Below, piece by piece: positions 1-4,764 of a DNA stretch of 5,174 nucleotides. Source of the stretch: Myxococcota bacterium. Lineage in GTDB: Bacteria > Myxococcota > UBA4151. The notes under the pieces are model-generated. The model searched no databases, was not told where the DNA came from, and saw only the letters and a list, made by a program, of their open reading frames with translations. The first letter of the stretch is position 1. Each line of letters begins with the position of its first letter. The translations under genes were made by a program, and so were the position numbers. The stretch spans positions 1-5,174 of the forward strand of contig JAPKCE010000177.1 of the NCBI GenBank assembly GCA_028823075.1, in the 5' to 3' direction.

Positions 1-183
1 CGACTTCAAACGGCTGAGCATGGCTTCGTTCAACAAACGAGCGACGGCCGAGTCGACGCCTTTGACGGCAACCAAATCGAGTGCGGCGATGCCAGGCCTG
101 TCATCAACGGCGGCCTTCGGCTTGGGCGCTTCGGCGGCCATAAGCAGCATCGTTAGCATGACGTTAGCAATCAAACGAGACAC
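1..183 (-). CDS. Secreted TolB-N/CsgG-like small protein, N-terminal part (cut by window edge)
   Basis: The leftward reading frame opens after a TAG at 202-204. The chosen start is GTG at 183-181, because AAGGG lies 5 nt upstream; the first ATG (159-157) has no ribosome binding site. 61 codons are visible and the rest lies outside the window. Residues 1-19 form a signal peptide (basic SR, hydrophobic core, then AEA as a likely cleavage site), followed by a Lys/Pro-rich linker. The mature domain begins PGIAALDLVAVKGVDSAVAR, which resembles the first beta-strand and helix of TolB-N/CsgG-type domains in delta-proteobacterial envelope proteins. It is a paralogue of the proteins at 443-1186 and 4388-4681. 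Against the latter it has an identical 31-residue stretch despite 10 silent DNA differences, which strongly supports this strand and frame as coding. The molecular role is unknown; export to the periplasm or envelope is inferred from the signal peptide. Confidence 0.8.
   Translation of the reverse strand, partial: MSRLIANVMLTMLLMAAEAPKPKAAVDDRPGIAALDLVAVKGVDSAVARLLNEAMLSRLKS
4..96. repeat. Left copy of diverged 93-nt direct repeat (paralogue coding module)
   Basis: This stretch matches 4490-4582 in the same orientation at 83 of 93 positions counted by eye, starting with a perfect 27-nt run (4-30 = 4490-4516). It encodes 31 identical residues on the minus strand in both copies, and every one of the 10 differences is silent. 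Outside it, the signal-peptide regions of the two genes have diverged. This is gene duplication, not a mobile-element repeat. Confidence 0.85.
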
Positions 184-442
184 TCCAACCCTTGCACCCC
201 CCTAGCGCGTCTGCCTCGTCGACGGCAAGCCGGCGATGGTTATCAAACAGCCCGCAAAAGGGTCCGAAAGTGCCGTCAGCCAAAAAAATAAAACCCGCCA
301 GCACGAAGACGGGCGGGTGGTGGCGCTGTCTGGACTCGGAGCCGGTATGGAGCTAGTTAGTTCCCGGGCTGGTCGAGGACTGGAGCCATTAGAATTGCTG
401 TGCTATTTTCAATTTGTTAGCTCCAGATCGGAGTCTCGCTCT
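184..442. promoter_or_regulatory. Divergent intergenic control region
   Basis: This 259-nt stretch lies between the leftward gene starting at 183 and the rightward gene starting at 443, so it should hold promoters for both. On the + strand an extended -10-like TGCTATTTT sits at 401-409, but I see no convincing -35. GGAG at 430-433 is the ribosome binding site of the 443 gene (9-nt spacer). A 7-nt inverted repeat, GGAGCTA at 349-355 and TAGCTCC at 418-424, brackets that putative promoter and could be an operator or cruciform; this is speculative. The leftward terminator at 282-318 is listed separately. A frame open on the + strand from 236 runs into the 443 gene, but no ribosome binding site or protein-like sequence supports coding here. 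Confidence 0.4.
282..318 (-). terminator. Strong leftward intrinsic terminator
   Basis: Read on the minus strand, the stem ACCCGCC / GGCGGGT (318-312 with 299-293) closes a 12-nt loop containing TTCG and runs straight into TTTTATTTTTTT (down to 282). That is a textbook rho-independent terminator. On the + strand no U-tract follows, so it acts leftward only. No leftward gene lies between it and the rightward gene at 443. It must therefore end a non-coding or antisense transcript, act as a leader attenuator for the gene starting at 183, or be left from a former arrangement. Confidence 0.8.
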
Positions 443-1186
443 GTGATTTCCCTCCTCGCCCTGCTCATCGCCGCGCCTACGGTTGCTCAGGAGCGCCCCG
501 GGGTGGCAGTCTTGGAGATGGAGGCCATCGCCGGCGTCGACAAGGGCGTCGCCCGTCTGGTGAACGAGATCCTGCTGGCGCGCATCGGCATGAGCGGCGT
601 CTTCGGCAGCGTCATCGGCAGCAGCGACATTCGGGAGATGATCGACCTCGAGCAGCAAAAGAGCATCCTAGGCTGCGAAGAAGAGGGTTGCATCGCCCAA
701 CTCGGCGGTGCCCTCGGTGTCCCCCTGATGATCGTGCCCACCCTTGGCAAACTGGGCGATGACTACCTCATCACCCTGAAGATCACCGATGTGGACGAGG
801 CCAAGGTCCTGGTCCGCCAGATCCTGATGATCCCCGATGAGACGTTTATGGCCAAGGGGATGGCGTGGGTGGTGAAGGCGGCCTTGGCGAATTACCAGGG
901 TCGTCCCCCACCTCCCGAACCCAAATTTCAGCGAGCAAAGAGTTCAGGCTGGACCCCACCTCCTTGGTTTCGGCCGGCCGGTATGGGCCTGCTCGCTGCC
1001 GGAGTCCTGACATCCGCTGCCAGCTATGTTCGTTACTCCGGCGCCTCGGTTGACTATGCCGCTTCAAACCATCGAGCGACACCATATCAGAGCTACGTGG
1101 ATACCACCGCCCAGGCCAACCAACTCCTAGCCGCTGGTCTCAGCCTGTCGGCCTTTGGCGCCCTGCTCTGGAGGCTCGCATCATGA
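443..1186 (+). CDS. Secreted/membrane TolB-N/CsgG-like protein with C-terminal membrane hairpin
   Basis: The start is GTG at 443, chosen over the far upstream ATG at 236. GGAG lies 9 nt before it, and translation from it begins with a clean signal peptide (hydrophobic residues 1-12, then TVAQ as a likely cleavage site near 15-16). The product has 247 residues. Residues 19-150 are a TolB-N/CsgG-type alpha/beta domain: first strand GVAVLEMEAI at 20-29, GVDKGVARLVNEILLARIG, then SSDIREMIDLEQQKSILGC, the cysteine pair C78-x4-C83, IAQLGGALGVPLMIVPTLGKL, and a last strand with DVDEAKVLV. A proline-rich linker (155-175) leads to two hydrophobic segments (about 179-198 and 224-244) that could form a membrane hairpin. 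Such domains occur in envelope and outer-membrane assembly proteins of delta-proteobacteria; no enzymatic residues are evident and the exact role is unknown. It is translationally coupled to the lipoprotein gene at 1183 (ATGA overlap), suggesting a joint envelope function. It is a paralogue of the proteins at both ends of the window. Confidence 0.85.
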   Translation: MISLLALLIAAPTVAQERPGVAVLEMEAIAGVDKGVARLVNEILLARIGMSGVFGSVIGSSDIREMIDLEQQKSILGCEEEGCIAQLGGALGVPLMIVPTLGKLGDDYLITLKITDVDEAKVLVRQILMIPDETFMAKGMAWVVKAALANYQGRPPPPEPKFQRAKSSGWTPPPWFRPAGMGLLAAGVLTSAASYVRYSGASVDYAASNHRATPYQSYVDTTAQANQLLAAGLSLSAFGALLWRLAS

Positions 1187-1590
1187 GAATGTTCATCGTG
1201 GGGCTGCTGCTGAGCGGCTGCTACCCGGCCGAGGCAATCTATGATGACGGTGAGAAGGTCGAGCGCTGTCAGGGGAACGATCACAGCACCTGCTGGATCC
1301 CGGGCAACCGGGCTTGTATCAACGGGCGGTGCGTGTCGGTGGGTGAGCACTGGACAGGCCAGGTGAACTGGTTCTGCGGCGACGGCACCGCCGACCCTGA
1401 TGAGGAATGTGACGAGGGACAAAAAAACAACGGCGATGATGCCGCCTGTACGCTCAACTGTCGCAGCGCGGCCTGTGGCGATGGGCTGCTCCGAGCTGAT
1501 CTCGAAGCCGATGACTCAGACTTCGAGTCCTGTGACGATGGCAACCGCCAAGACGGTGATGGCTGCAGCGTGGACTGCGGTTTCGAGTAG
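1183..1590 (+). CDS. Small lipoprotein with Myxococcus-type cysteine-rich repeats
   Basis: The product has 135 residues. ATG at 1183 overlaps the previous stop (ATGA) and has GGAGG at 1170-1174 with an 8-nt spacer, so start and coupling are well supported. Residues 1-12 are a short hydrophobic leader ending in the lipobox LSGC, with C13 as the lipidated cysteine; this predicts export and membrane anchoring. The first part has four cysteines (C30, C37, C45, C50, ending ACINGRC). Two repeats of the myxobacterial disulfide-rich type (DUF4215/TIGR02232-like) follow: CGDG at 65-68 through C93, and CGDG at 98-101 through CDDGNRQDGDGCSVDC at 117-132. Such repeats are Asp/Asn-rich, probably disulfide-linked, and usually occur in large secreted proteins; a 135-residue lipoprotein form is at the short end. 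Function is unknown. Coupling suggests it works with the 443-1186 product at the cell surface. The codons for ACTLNCR (residues 88-94) are the source of a 20-nt copy found at 4378. Confidence 0.88.
   Translation: MRMFIVGLLLSGCYPAEAIYDDGEKVERCQGNDHSTCWIPGNRACINGRCVSVGEHWTGQVNWFCGDGTADPDEECDEGQKNNGDDAACTLNCRSAACGDGLLRADLEADDSDFESCDDGNRQDGDGCSVDCGFE
1444..1463 (+). repeat. 20-nt perfect repeat A, intact-gene copy
   Basis: gcctgtacgctcaactgtcg occurs here and again at 4378-4397 in the same orientation. Both flanking bases differ, so the identity is exactly 20 nt. Here it is an integral part of the cysteine-rich repeat (ACTLNCR) in a fully coherent reading frame, so this is the natural home of the sequence. 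Confidence 0.95.
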
Positions 1591-1658
1591 AGAGCGCCAT
1601 GATGAGAAAAGAGCAGTGGTAAAAGTTGCCAAGCTTCGTCGAGTTCGAGGTGTTTGGT

Positions 1659-1687
1659 CATCCGCGGATCTCCGTGGTGGTTTCATT
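1659..1687 (+). terminator. Weak rightward terminator hairpin after the lipoprotein operon
   Basis: CA-CCGCGG at 1659-1667 (one bulged T) pairs with CCGTGG-TG at 1672-1679, one G-U wobble included, across the tetraloop ATCT, and is followed by GTTTCATT. The U-tract is interrupted, so termination is probably inefficient. It lies 69 nt past the lipoprotein stop, a sensible place for the end of that transcript. Confidence 0.4.
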
Positions 1688-1735
1688 ATCTAAAAAACGG
1701 CGATGCCTATCGTCGTCATTCATTAGAATGAAACC
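1679..1735. repeat. Nested inverted repeats (9-bp arms GGTTTCATT / AATGAAACC)
   Basis: GGTTTCATT at 1679-1687 is perfectly complementary to AATGAAACC at 1727-1735. The right arm is also half of a tighter palindrome, TTCATT-AG-AATGAA at 1719-1732. The leftward terminator hairpin at 1691-1716 lies between the arms. The outer stem competes with the hairpin at 1659-1679 for only one or two bases. It could be an operator, a stabilised RNA 3' end or a cruciform; the sequence does not decide. Confidence 0.45.
1691..1716 (-). terminator. Strong leftward intrinsic terminator without an evident gene
   Basis: On the minus strand ACGACGAT (1716-1709) pairs with ATCGCCGT (1704-1697) over the loop AGGC, an 8-bp stem with one wobble pair, followed directly by TTTTTTA. 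This is a good rho-independent terminator for leftward transcription. Read rightward, the same hairpin is followed only by CATTCATT. No leftward gene exists in the 300 nt to its right, so it would end an antisense or non-coding transcript starting within 1717-2017 or in the epimerase gene. Confidence 0.7.
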
Positions 1736-1902
1736 GACATTTTAGTTAGTGTTTAGAAATCTCGAAACCTTTTCACGGACCGCAAAATGCCGGGTAACCC
1801 CAAGGCGAATGCGACTGGCCGCTAAGTGTCCAAAACGGGCTTGGCTAAGCGATCACTGGCTGCGCTTTGTAACCTGGGCGAAGAGCCGCTCGAGTACCGA
1901 TA

Positions 1903-1922
1903 TACGGCGTTTTCATGCCGTA
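1903..1922. other. Hairpin upstream of the epimerase operon
   Basis: TACGGC at 1903-1908 pairs with GCCGTA at 1917-1922 around an 8-nt loop (GTTTTCAT). No U-tract follows on either strand, so it is not an intrinsic terminator. Its place just ahead of the candidate promoter would suit a regulator-binding inverted repeat, but nothing more specific can be seen. Confidence 0.3.
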
Positions 1923-1930
1923 CTTTATGG

Positions 1931-1959
1931 TTGATAATGGGTCAGAGTTCCGATATTTC
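1931..1959 (+). promoter_or_regulatory. Candidate sigma70-like promoter for the sugar operon
   Basis: TTGATA at 1931-1936 (5 of 6 to the -35 consensus) is followed after 17 nt by TATTTC at 1954-1959 (a poor -10). Position fits a leader of about 50 nt before the epimerase start at 2018. The weak -10 keeps confidence low. Confidence 0.3.
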
Positions 1960-2017
1960 AGCCGCCGTAGAATGAAGGTTTGGCCAAGTTAGCGGTCCTT
2001 TTTTGGAGTATTTAGTG

Positions 2018-2956
2018 ATGAAGCAAGTTCTCGTAACCGGCGGAACCGGTTTTCTCGGTTCGCACCTCGTCAAACGCCTAGTTGCCGATGAGAATGTTGA
2101 GGCGGTTGTGGTTCCCTCAACGAAAATTCGGGCAAACACCTCTTTAGGAGCCATGGGTTTAACTTCGCCAAAAATCAGTCTTCTCGAGGGCGATGTGCGC
2201 GATTTCGATTTCCTGCAAAAGCTGTTCGCTGAGTACGAGTTCGATACCGTCTTTCACCTGGGTGCCATGTCTGAGGTGCGCAAATGCCAGGCCAACTCCA
2301 AGCTGGCCTTCGATGTCAATATTGGCGGCACGGTCAATCTGCTCGAGACCATCAGGCTCTATGGCAACGTGAAACGTATTATTGTGAGCAGTTCGGATAA
2401 GGCCTATGGCGAGGCCGAACTCCCTTACAAGGAGACCGACCCGCTCGCTGGCAACGGTATTTATGAAGCGTCTAAATCCTGTCAGGATCTCGTTGCCAGG
2501 TCCTATCACTTCAATTTCGGTATGCCGGTGGTGGTGACACGCTGTTCCAATCTCTACGGCCCATTCGACATGAACGTTTCCCGTATTGTGCCTAATACTA
2601 TCCGCTTGATCCGCAGCGGTAAGGCGCCTGTCATCTGGAAAGGCAGCGAAGCCTCTATTCGGGAGTTTCTCTATGTCGAGGAAGCGGTCGACGCGTACCT
2701 CGCGTTGGCGGAGCATATCGACGTCACCAAAGGCCAAGCCTACAACGTGGGCAGTGGCCAGAGGACCGAGGTCAAAGAGCTCGTTGAGGAGCTTATCAGC
2801 ATTTTGGATACGAGCATGTCCATCGACTATCAGGAAAAGTCCTTCCCTGAGATTACCCATCAATATTTGGATTCGACGAAGATCGCTCGGGACACGGGCT
2901 GGACCGCTTCCGTCTCCCTCGCCGATGGCCTTGGGTATACCGTCGCCCAAGCCTAA
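2018..2956 (+). CDS. NAD(P)-dependent sugar-nucleotide epimerase/dehydratase (extended SDR)
   Basis: The product has 312 residues. ATG at 2018 is preferred over upstream in-frame codons because GGAG (2005-2008) sits 9 nt before it and the protein then starts with the Rossmann strand MKQVLVTGGTGFLG. Visible features: the dinucleotide-binding GGTGFLG at 8-14; the adenine-site GDVRD at 58-62; HLGAMSEV at 80-87; a serine-rich strand IIVSSSDKAYG at 121-131; the catalytic pair Y149-x3-K153 (YEASK); and RCSNLYGP at 175-182. The DKAYG segment with Y-EASK resembles CDP-glucose 4,6-dehydratase and related dehydratases more than classical UDP-glucose 4-epimerases. The second strand ends in PSTKIR instead of the acidic residue typical of NAD binding, which may mean NADP use (inference). 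The cytoplasmic reaction would convert a nucleotide-activated sugar for surface polysaccharide. The length is normal for the family. It is the first gene of an operon with the glycosyltransferase 5 nt downstream. The exact substrate cannot be read from the sequence. Confidence 0.9.
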   Translation: MKQVLVTGGTGFLGSHLVKRLVADENVEAVVVPSTKIRANTSLGAMGLTSPKISLLEGDVRDFDFLQKLFAEYEFDTVFHLGAMSEVRKCQANSKLAFDVNIGGTVNLLETIRLYGNVKRIIVSSSDKAYGEAELPYKETDPLAGNGIYEASKSCQDLVARSYHFNFGMPVVVTRCSNLYGPFDMNVSRIVPNTIRLIRSGKAPVIWKGSEASIREFLYVEEAVDAYLALAEHIDVTKGQAYNVGSGQRTEVKELVEELISILDTSMSIDYQEKSFPEITHQYLDSTKIARDTGWTASVSLADGLGYTVAQA

Positions 2957-2961
2957 ACAGC

Positions 2962-4179
2962 GTGAAGGTTCTTCTCTCCGCTTACGCCTGCGAGCCCGGT
3001 AAGGGCTCTGAGCCTCTCGTGGGCTGGCGATGGGCCCAGGAACTCGCCAAACTCGGGATCTCAGTATGGGTGCTGACGCGGCGCAATAATCGCGCTGTTA
3101 TCGAGGCGTCGCTGGCGCATCAGCCAATGCCCGGCGTGCAGTTCCTCTACTGCGATATCGGGCTACTCGCTGGTCGCTTTAAGCGTCTGCCCTTTGGCAT
3201 CCACGCTTATTACTACTTTTGGCAGATAGCGGCGTTTTTTGTCGCTCGCAGCGCTCATAAAGAACATCGCTTTGATCGGGTTCATCATGTGACCTTTGGA
3301 ACCCAGCGTTTTCCTTCGTTCATGGGTTTCCTCGGGATCCCAGCATTCATGGGGCCGGTGGGTGGAGGCGAGCGCTCGGCGACAGTCTTAAGAGCGCCGC
3401 TTGGGTTCGGGTTTTGGCTGACCGAGACGCTACGGGGTTTGCTGTTCACACTCATCAGGCTCGACCCCATTCGCGCCCTCGCCATGAGCCGGATGGAGCG
3501 GATTTATATTACCAGCGAAGAATCGCGGCACGCGTTGCCATTTTGGCTGCGTGATCAAGCCATTGTCCATCCTCATATCGCGTCTGACGGCCCGACCGAT
3601 CAGCCGGTGCAGCCGCAAAGCGACCGTATTGAACTACTTTACGCCGGGCTCTGGAAGGATTGGAAAGGTCTGCGGCTGGGGATGCGAGCGCTTAAAATTG
3701 CGCGCCAGAAGGGTTCTCGGCCATATCGCTTGGTAGTGGTCGGAAAAGGCCCCGATGAAGAGCGTTGGCGTGCCGAGGCGACCCGATTGGGGCTCGATGA
3801 TATTATCCGTTTTGAAGGTTGGGTGCCCCGGGCGCAGATGCTCAAACTCTACGCCGGCCGAGACGCGTTTCTGTATCCAAGCACCCATGATTCAGGTGGT
3901 TTCGTGGTTTTAGAGGCGATGGAGAAGGGGGTGCCGGTGATCTGCCTGGACTGTGGCGGGCCTGGTCTATCAGTAGTTCCGAGCGCAGGCCATGCAGAGC
4001 CGGTTGTGGGCAGGTCCTATGAGCAGATCGTCGAGGGTCTGGCTGAGGCGCTCTTGGCGCTGCAGGATGAGGAGCAGCGAGACAGCTGGCGCGCCGGTGC
4101 GCTGCGCCGGGCGCAGGAGCTCACCTGGAAAAACCATGTCGCCATCGTCTACGGACCGCTATTGAGCGACCGAGATTAG
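2962..4179 (+). CDS. GT-B fold glycosyltransferase (GT4-like)
   Basis: The product has 405 residues, and its start is GTG at 2962, 5 nt after the epimerase stop. No Shine-Dalgarno is visible, so translation probably depends on coupling with the upstream gene. The N-terminus (LLSAYACEPGKGSEPLVGWR, residues 4-23) is the recognisable opening of a GT4-type subfamily whose acceptor loop carries EPGKGSEP. VGGGERSA at 133-140 lies in the N-terminal domain. The donor-binding C-terminal domain starts near 222 (RIELLYAGLWKDWKG), with VVVGKGPDEERWR at 258-270, FEGWVPR at 284-290 and LYPSTHDSGGFVVLEAM at 304-320. The usual E-x7-E motif appears here as D310-x7-E318. Product: transfer of a sugar from a nucleotide donor, probably to a lipid-linked or growing surface glycan on the inner membrane face. 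No signal peptide; hydrophobic patches in the N-terminal domain may help membrane association. Bases 3801-3820 (within IIRFEG, codons 280-287) recur at 5098-5117. Donor and acceptor are unknown. Confidence 0.9.
   Translation: MKVLLSAYACEPGKGSEPLVGWRWAQELAKLGISVWVLTRRNNRAVIEASLAHQPMPGVQFLYCDIGLLAGRFKRLPFGIHAYYYFWQIAAFFVARSAHKEHRFDRVHHVTFGTQRFPSFMGFLGIPAFMGPVGGGERSATVLRAPLGFGFWLTETLRGLLFTLIRLDPIRALAMSRMERIYITSEESRHALPFWLRDQAIVHPHIASDGPTDQPVQPQSDRIELLYAGLWKDWKGLRLGMRALKIARQKGSRPYRLVVVGKGPDEERWRAEATRLGLDDIIRFEGWVPRAQMLKLYAGRDAFLYPSTHDSGGFVVLEAMEKGVPVICLDCGGPGLSVVPSAGHAEPVVGRSYEQIVEGLAEALLALQDEEQRDSWRAGALRRAQELTWKNHVAIVYGPLLSDRD
3801..3820 (+). repeat. 20-nt perfect repeat B, intact-gene copy
   Basis: tattatccgttttgaaggtt lies within the glycosyltransferase gene, in a coherent family region (DDIIRFEGWVPR), and recurs at 5098-5117 in the same orientation. 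Both flanking bases differ, so identity is exactly 20 nt, like repeat A. Confidence 0.95.
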
Positions 4180-4220
4180 CCTACGAGCGACGACTGCAAT
4201 TAGACCTTCAAGTCAAACCC

Positions 4221-4376
4221 TTCTGCACTCCCTTTTTACCCTGGCATTTGCCCCTGGTCCTAATCAGCGGATTTTTCGAAATTGGCGGTGGCCTAGGCCT
4301 TTTTCCCAAAGCGACCCGGCGCTTTGCAGCCCGGGGTTTGGTGGCGCTGCTCGGCGCCGCTTTCCCTGCCAATATC
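4221..4376 (+). pseudogene. Internal fragment of a DoxX-family membrane protein
   Basis: In the frame of 4248, codons 4221-4376 give 52 residues with the hallmarks of short DoxX-family integral membrane proteins: PFLPWHLPLVLISGFFEIGG, then GLGLFPKATRRFAARGLVAL and LGAAFPANI. Family members usually have about 120 residues with an N-terminal helix (AGxNHF) before and another helix after FPANI. Both are missing here. Upstream codons back to the glycosyltransferase stop are open but not DoxX-like, and downstream the frame runs into repeat A and then antisense through the truncated paralogue. No start codon or ribosome binding site is seen. It is therefore a gene remnant, or a piece joined out of context. 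The roughly 40 nt between 4180 and 4220 are unrecognised. Confidence 0.72.
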
Positions 4377-4377
4377 T

Positions 4378-4397
4378 GCCTGTACGCTCAACTGTCG
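4378..4397 (+). repeat. 20-nt perfect repeat A, copy at the DoxX/paralogue junction
   Basis: This is the second copy of the 20-mer at 1444-1463. It sits exactly where DoxX homology (ending 4376) stops and the leftward paralogue begins, and it supplies the TGA (4390-4388) that truncates that paralogue. It is not in a frame that continues cysteine-rich repeat coding on either side. Confidence 0.95.
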
Positions 4398-4681
4398 TCA
4401 CCGCAGCCCAGCGCCGCCTTTTGCTGCTCCATCGACAGCATGGCTTTAAGATCCGAGCTGCCTAAAATACTGCTAAAGCGCCCCGATGCCTTCAAACGGC
4501 TGAGCATGGCTTCGTTGAGCAAACGGGCGACAGCTGAGTCAACGCCTTTAACGGCGACCAAATCGAGCGCAGCGATGCCAGGTTTACCATCGTCGGCAAC
4601 CGGTTTCGCCGCCACGGCCGGCATCAGGGGCATAGCACCACTGTGGACCAGCACGGTCAGTAGTAACTTGGCATGAAACAC
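4388..4681 (-). pseudogene. Truncated paralogue of the secreted TolB-N/CsgG-like protein
   Basis: This leftward gene starts at GTG 4681, preceded by GGGGAGAAG about 5 nt upstream, and reads 97 residues. A signal peptide (residues 1-25, ending AVAA) leads to PGIAALDLVAVKGVDSAVAR, ASGRFSSILGSSDLKAMLSM, EQQKAALGCGDDS and then TGA. Its 443-1186 paralogue continues past this point with the second cysteine of GC-x4-C, LGGALG and about 160 further residues. Here the stop falls one codon before that second cysteine, inside repeat A. In another frame just beyond the stop, ADIG is faintly reminiscent of the family's A-E/D-I-G-G-A-L-G, so a frameshift or short insertion is also possible. DNA differences from the copy at 1-183 are silent over 31 codons, so the gene was functional until recently. 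As it stands the domain is incomplete and probably inactive. Confidence 0.75.
4490..4582. repeat. Right copy of diverged 93-nt direct repeat
   Basis: Partner of 4-96 (83 of 93 identical, 27-nt perfect run at its left end, all changes silent on the minus strand). The two copies lie in the same orientation about 4.49 kb apart and bracket both complete operons, so recombination between them could delete or amplify that block, although only 27 nt are perfectly identical. Confidence 0.85.
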
Positions 4682-4701
4682 CGCTGCTTCTCCCCGCTAA
4701 G

Positions 4702-4721
4702 GCCTGCCTAGCTTGGCAGGC
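4702..4721. other. Perfect 7-bp hairpin between Fur-like gene and paralogue
   Basis: GCCTGCC at 4702-4708 and GGCAGGC at 4715-4721 form a GC-rich stem with a 6-nt loop. It lies 43 nt past the stop of the Fur-like gene and 20 nt before the start of the leftward paralogue. No U-tract follows on either strand, so intrinsic termination would be weak. It may be a rho-dependent pause, a leader hairpin for the paralogue, or an operator. Confidence 0.35.
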
Positions 4722-4764
4722 TCAGATCGAGCAAGCGCCAGATCGAACTCTGTCAGTCGTGAGA

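Larger units (their letters stand above)
1591..2017. other. 427-nt gene-free region between two operons
   Basis: No convincing gene is seen on either strand. The left part (1591-1740) carries a weak rightward terminator hairpin, a strong leftward terminator and a palindrome, listed separately. The middle (1741-1900) shows nothing I recognise; frames are short and interrupted. The right part carries a hairpin at 1903-1922, a candidate promoter at 1931-1959 and the ribosome binding site of the epimerase gene (GGAG at 2005-2008). A short frame at 1921-1956 encodes VDNGSEFRYF, resembling the second-aspartate motif of integrase-fold transposases, but stops surround it, so at most it is a relic. 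Confidence 0.6.

Noticed and set aside
20..205. 61-codon plus-strand frame
   Set aside because: It is the shadow of the leftward paralogue; the ten silent differences seen on the minus strand are not silent in this frame.
236..442. N-terminal extension of the 443-1186 gene starting at ATG 236
   Set aside because: No ribosome binding site, low-complexity composition, it contains a terminator hairpin, and a signal peptide with a good ribosome binding site begins at GTG 443.
389..750. Minus-strand frames of 87-89 codons
   Set aside because: Shadows of the 443-1186 gene with no motifs or ribosome binding sites.
1749..1934. 61-codon frame in the gene-free region
   Set aside because: No start-site signal, no recognisable domain, arginine-rich composition typical of a random frame.
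2159..2950. 263-codon minus-strand frame
   Set aside because: It is fully antisense to the well-supported epimerase gene, shows no family motifs and owes its length to codon bias.
4248..4676. 142-codon plus-strand frame as one gene
   Set aside because: Only its first part (to 4376) is protein-like (DoxX); the rest is antisense to the truncated paralogue, so it is a chimera across a break.
4724..4746. Direct repeat CAGATCGA (4724-4731, 4739-4746)
   Set aside because: An 8-nt repeat of this sort is expected by chance and no further copies or iteron pattern are seen.
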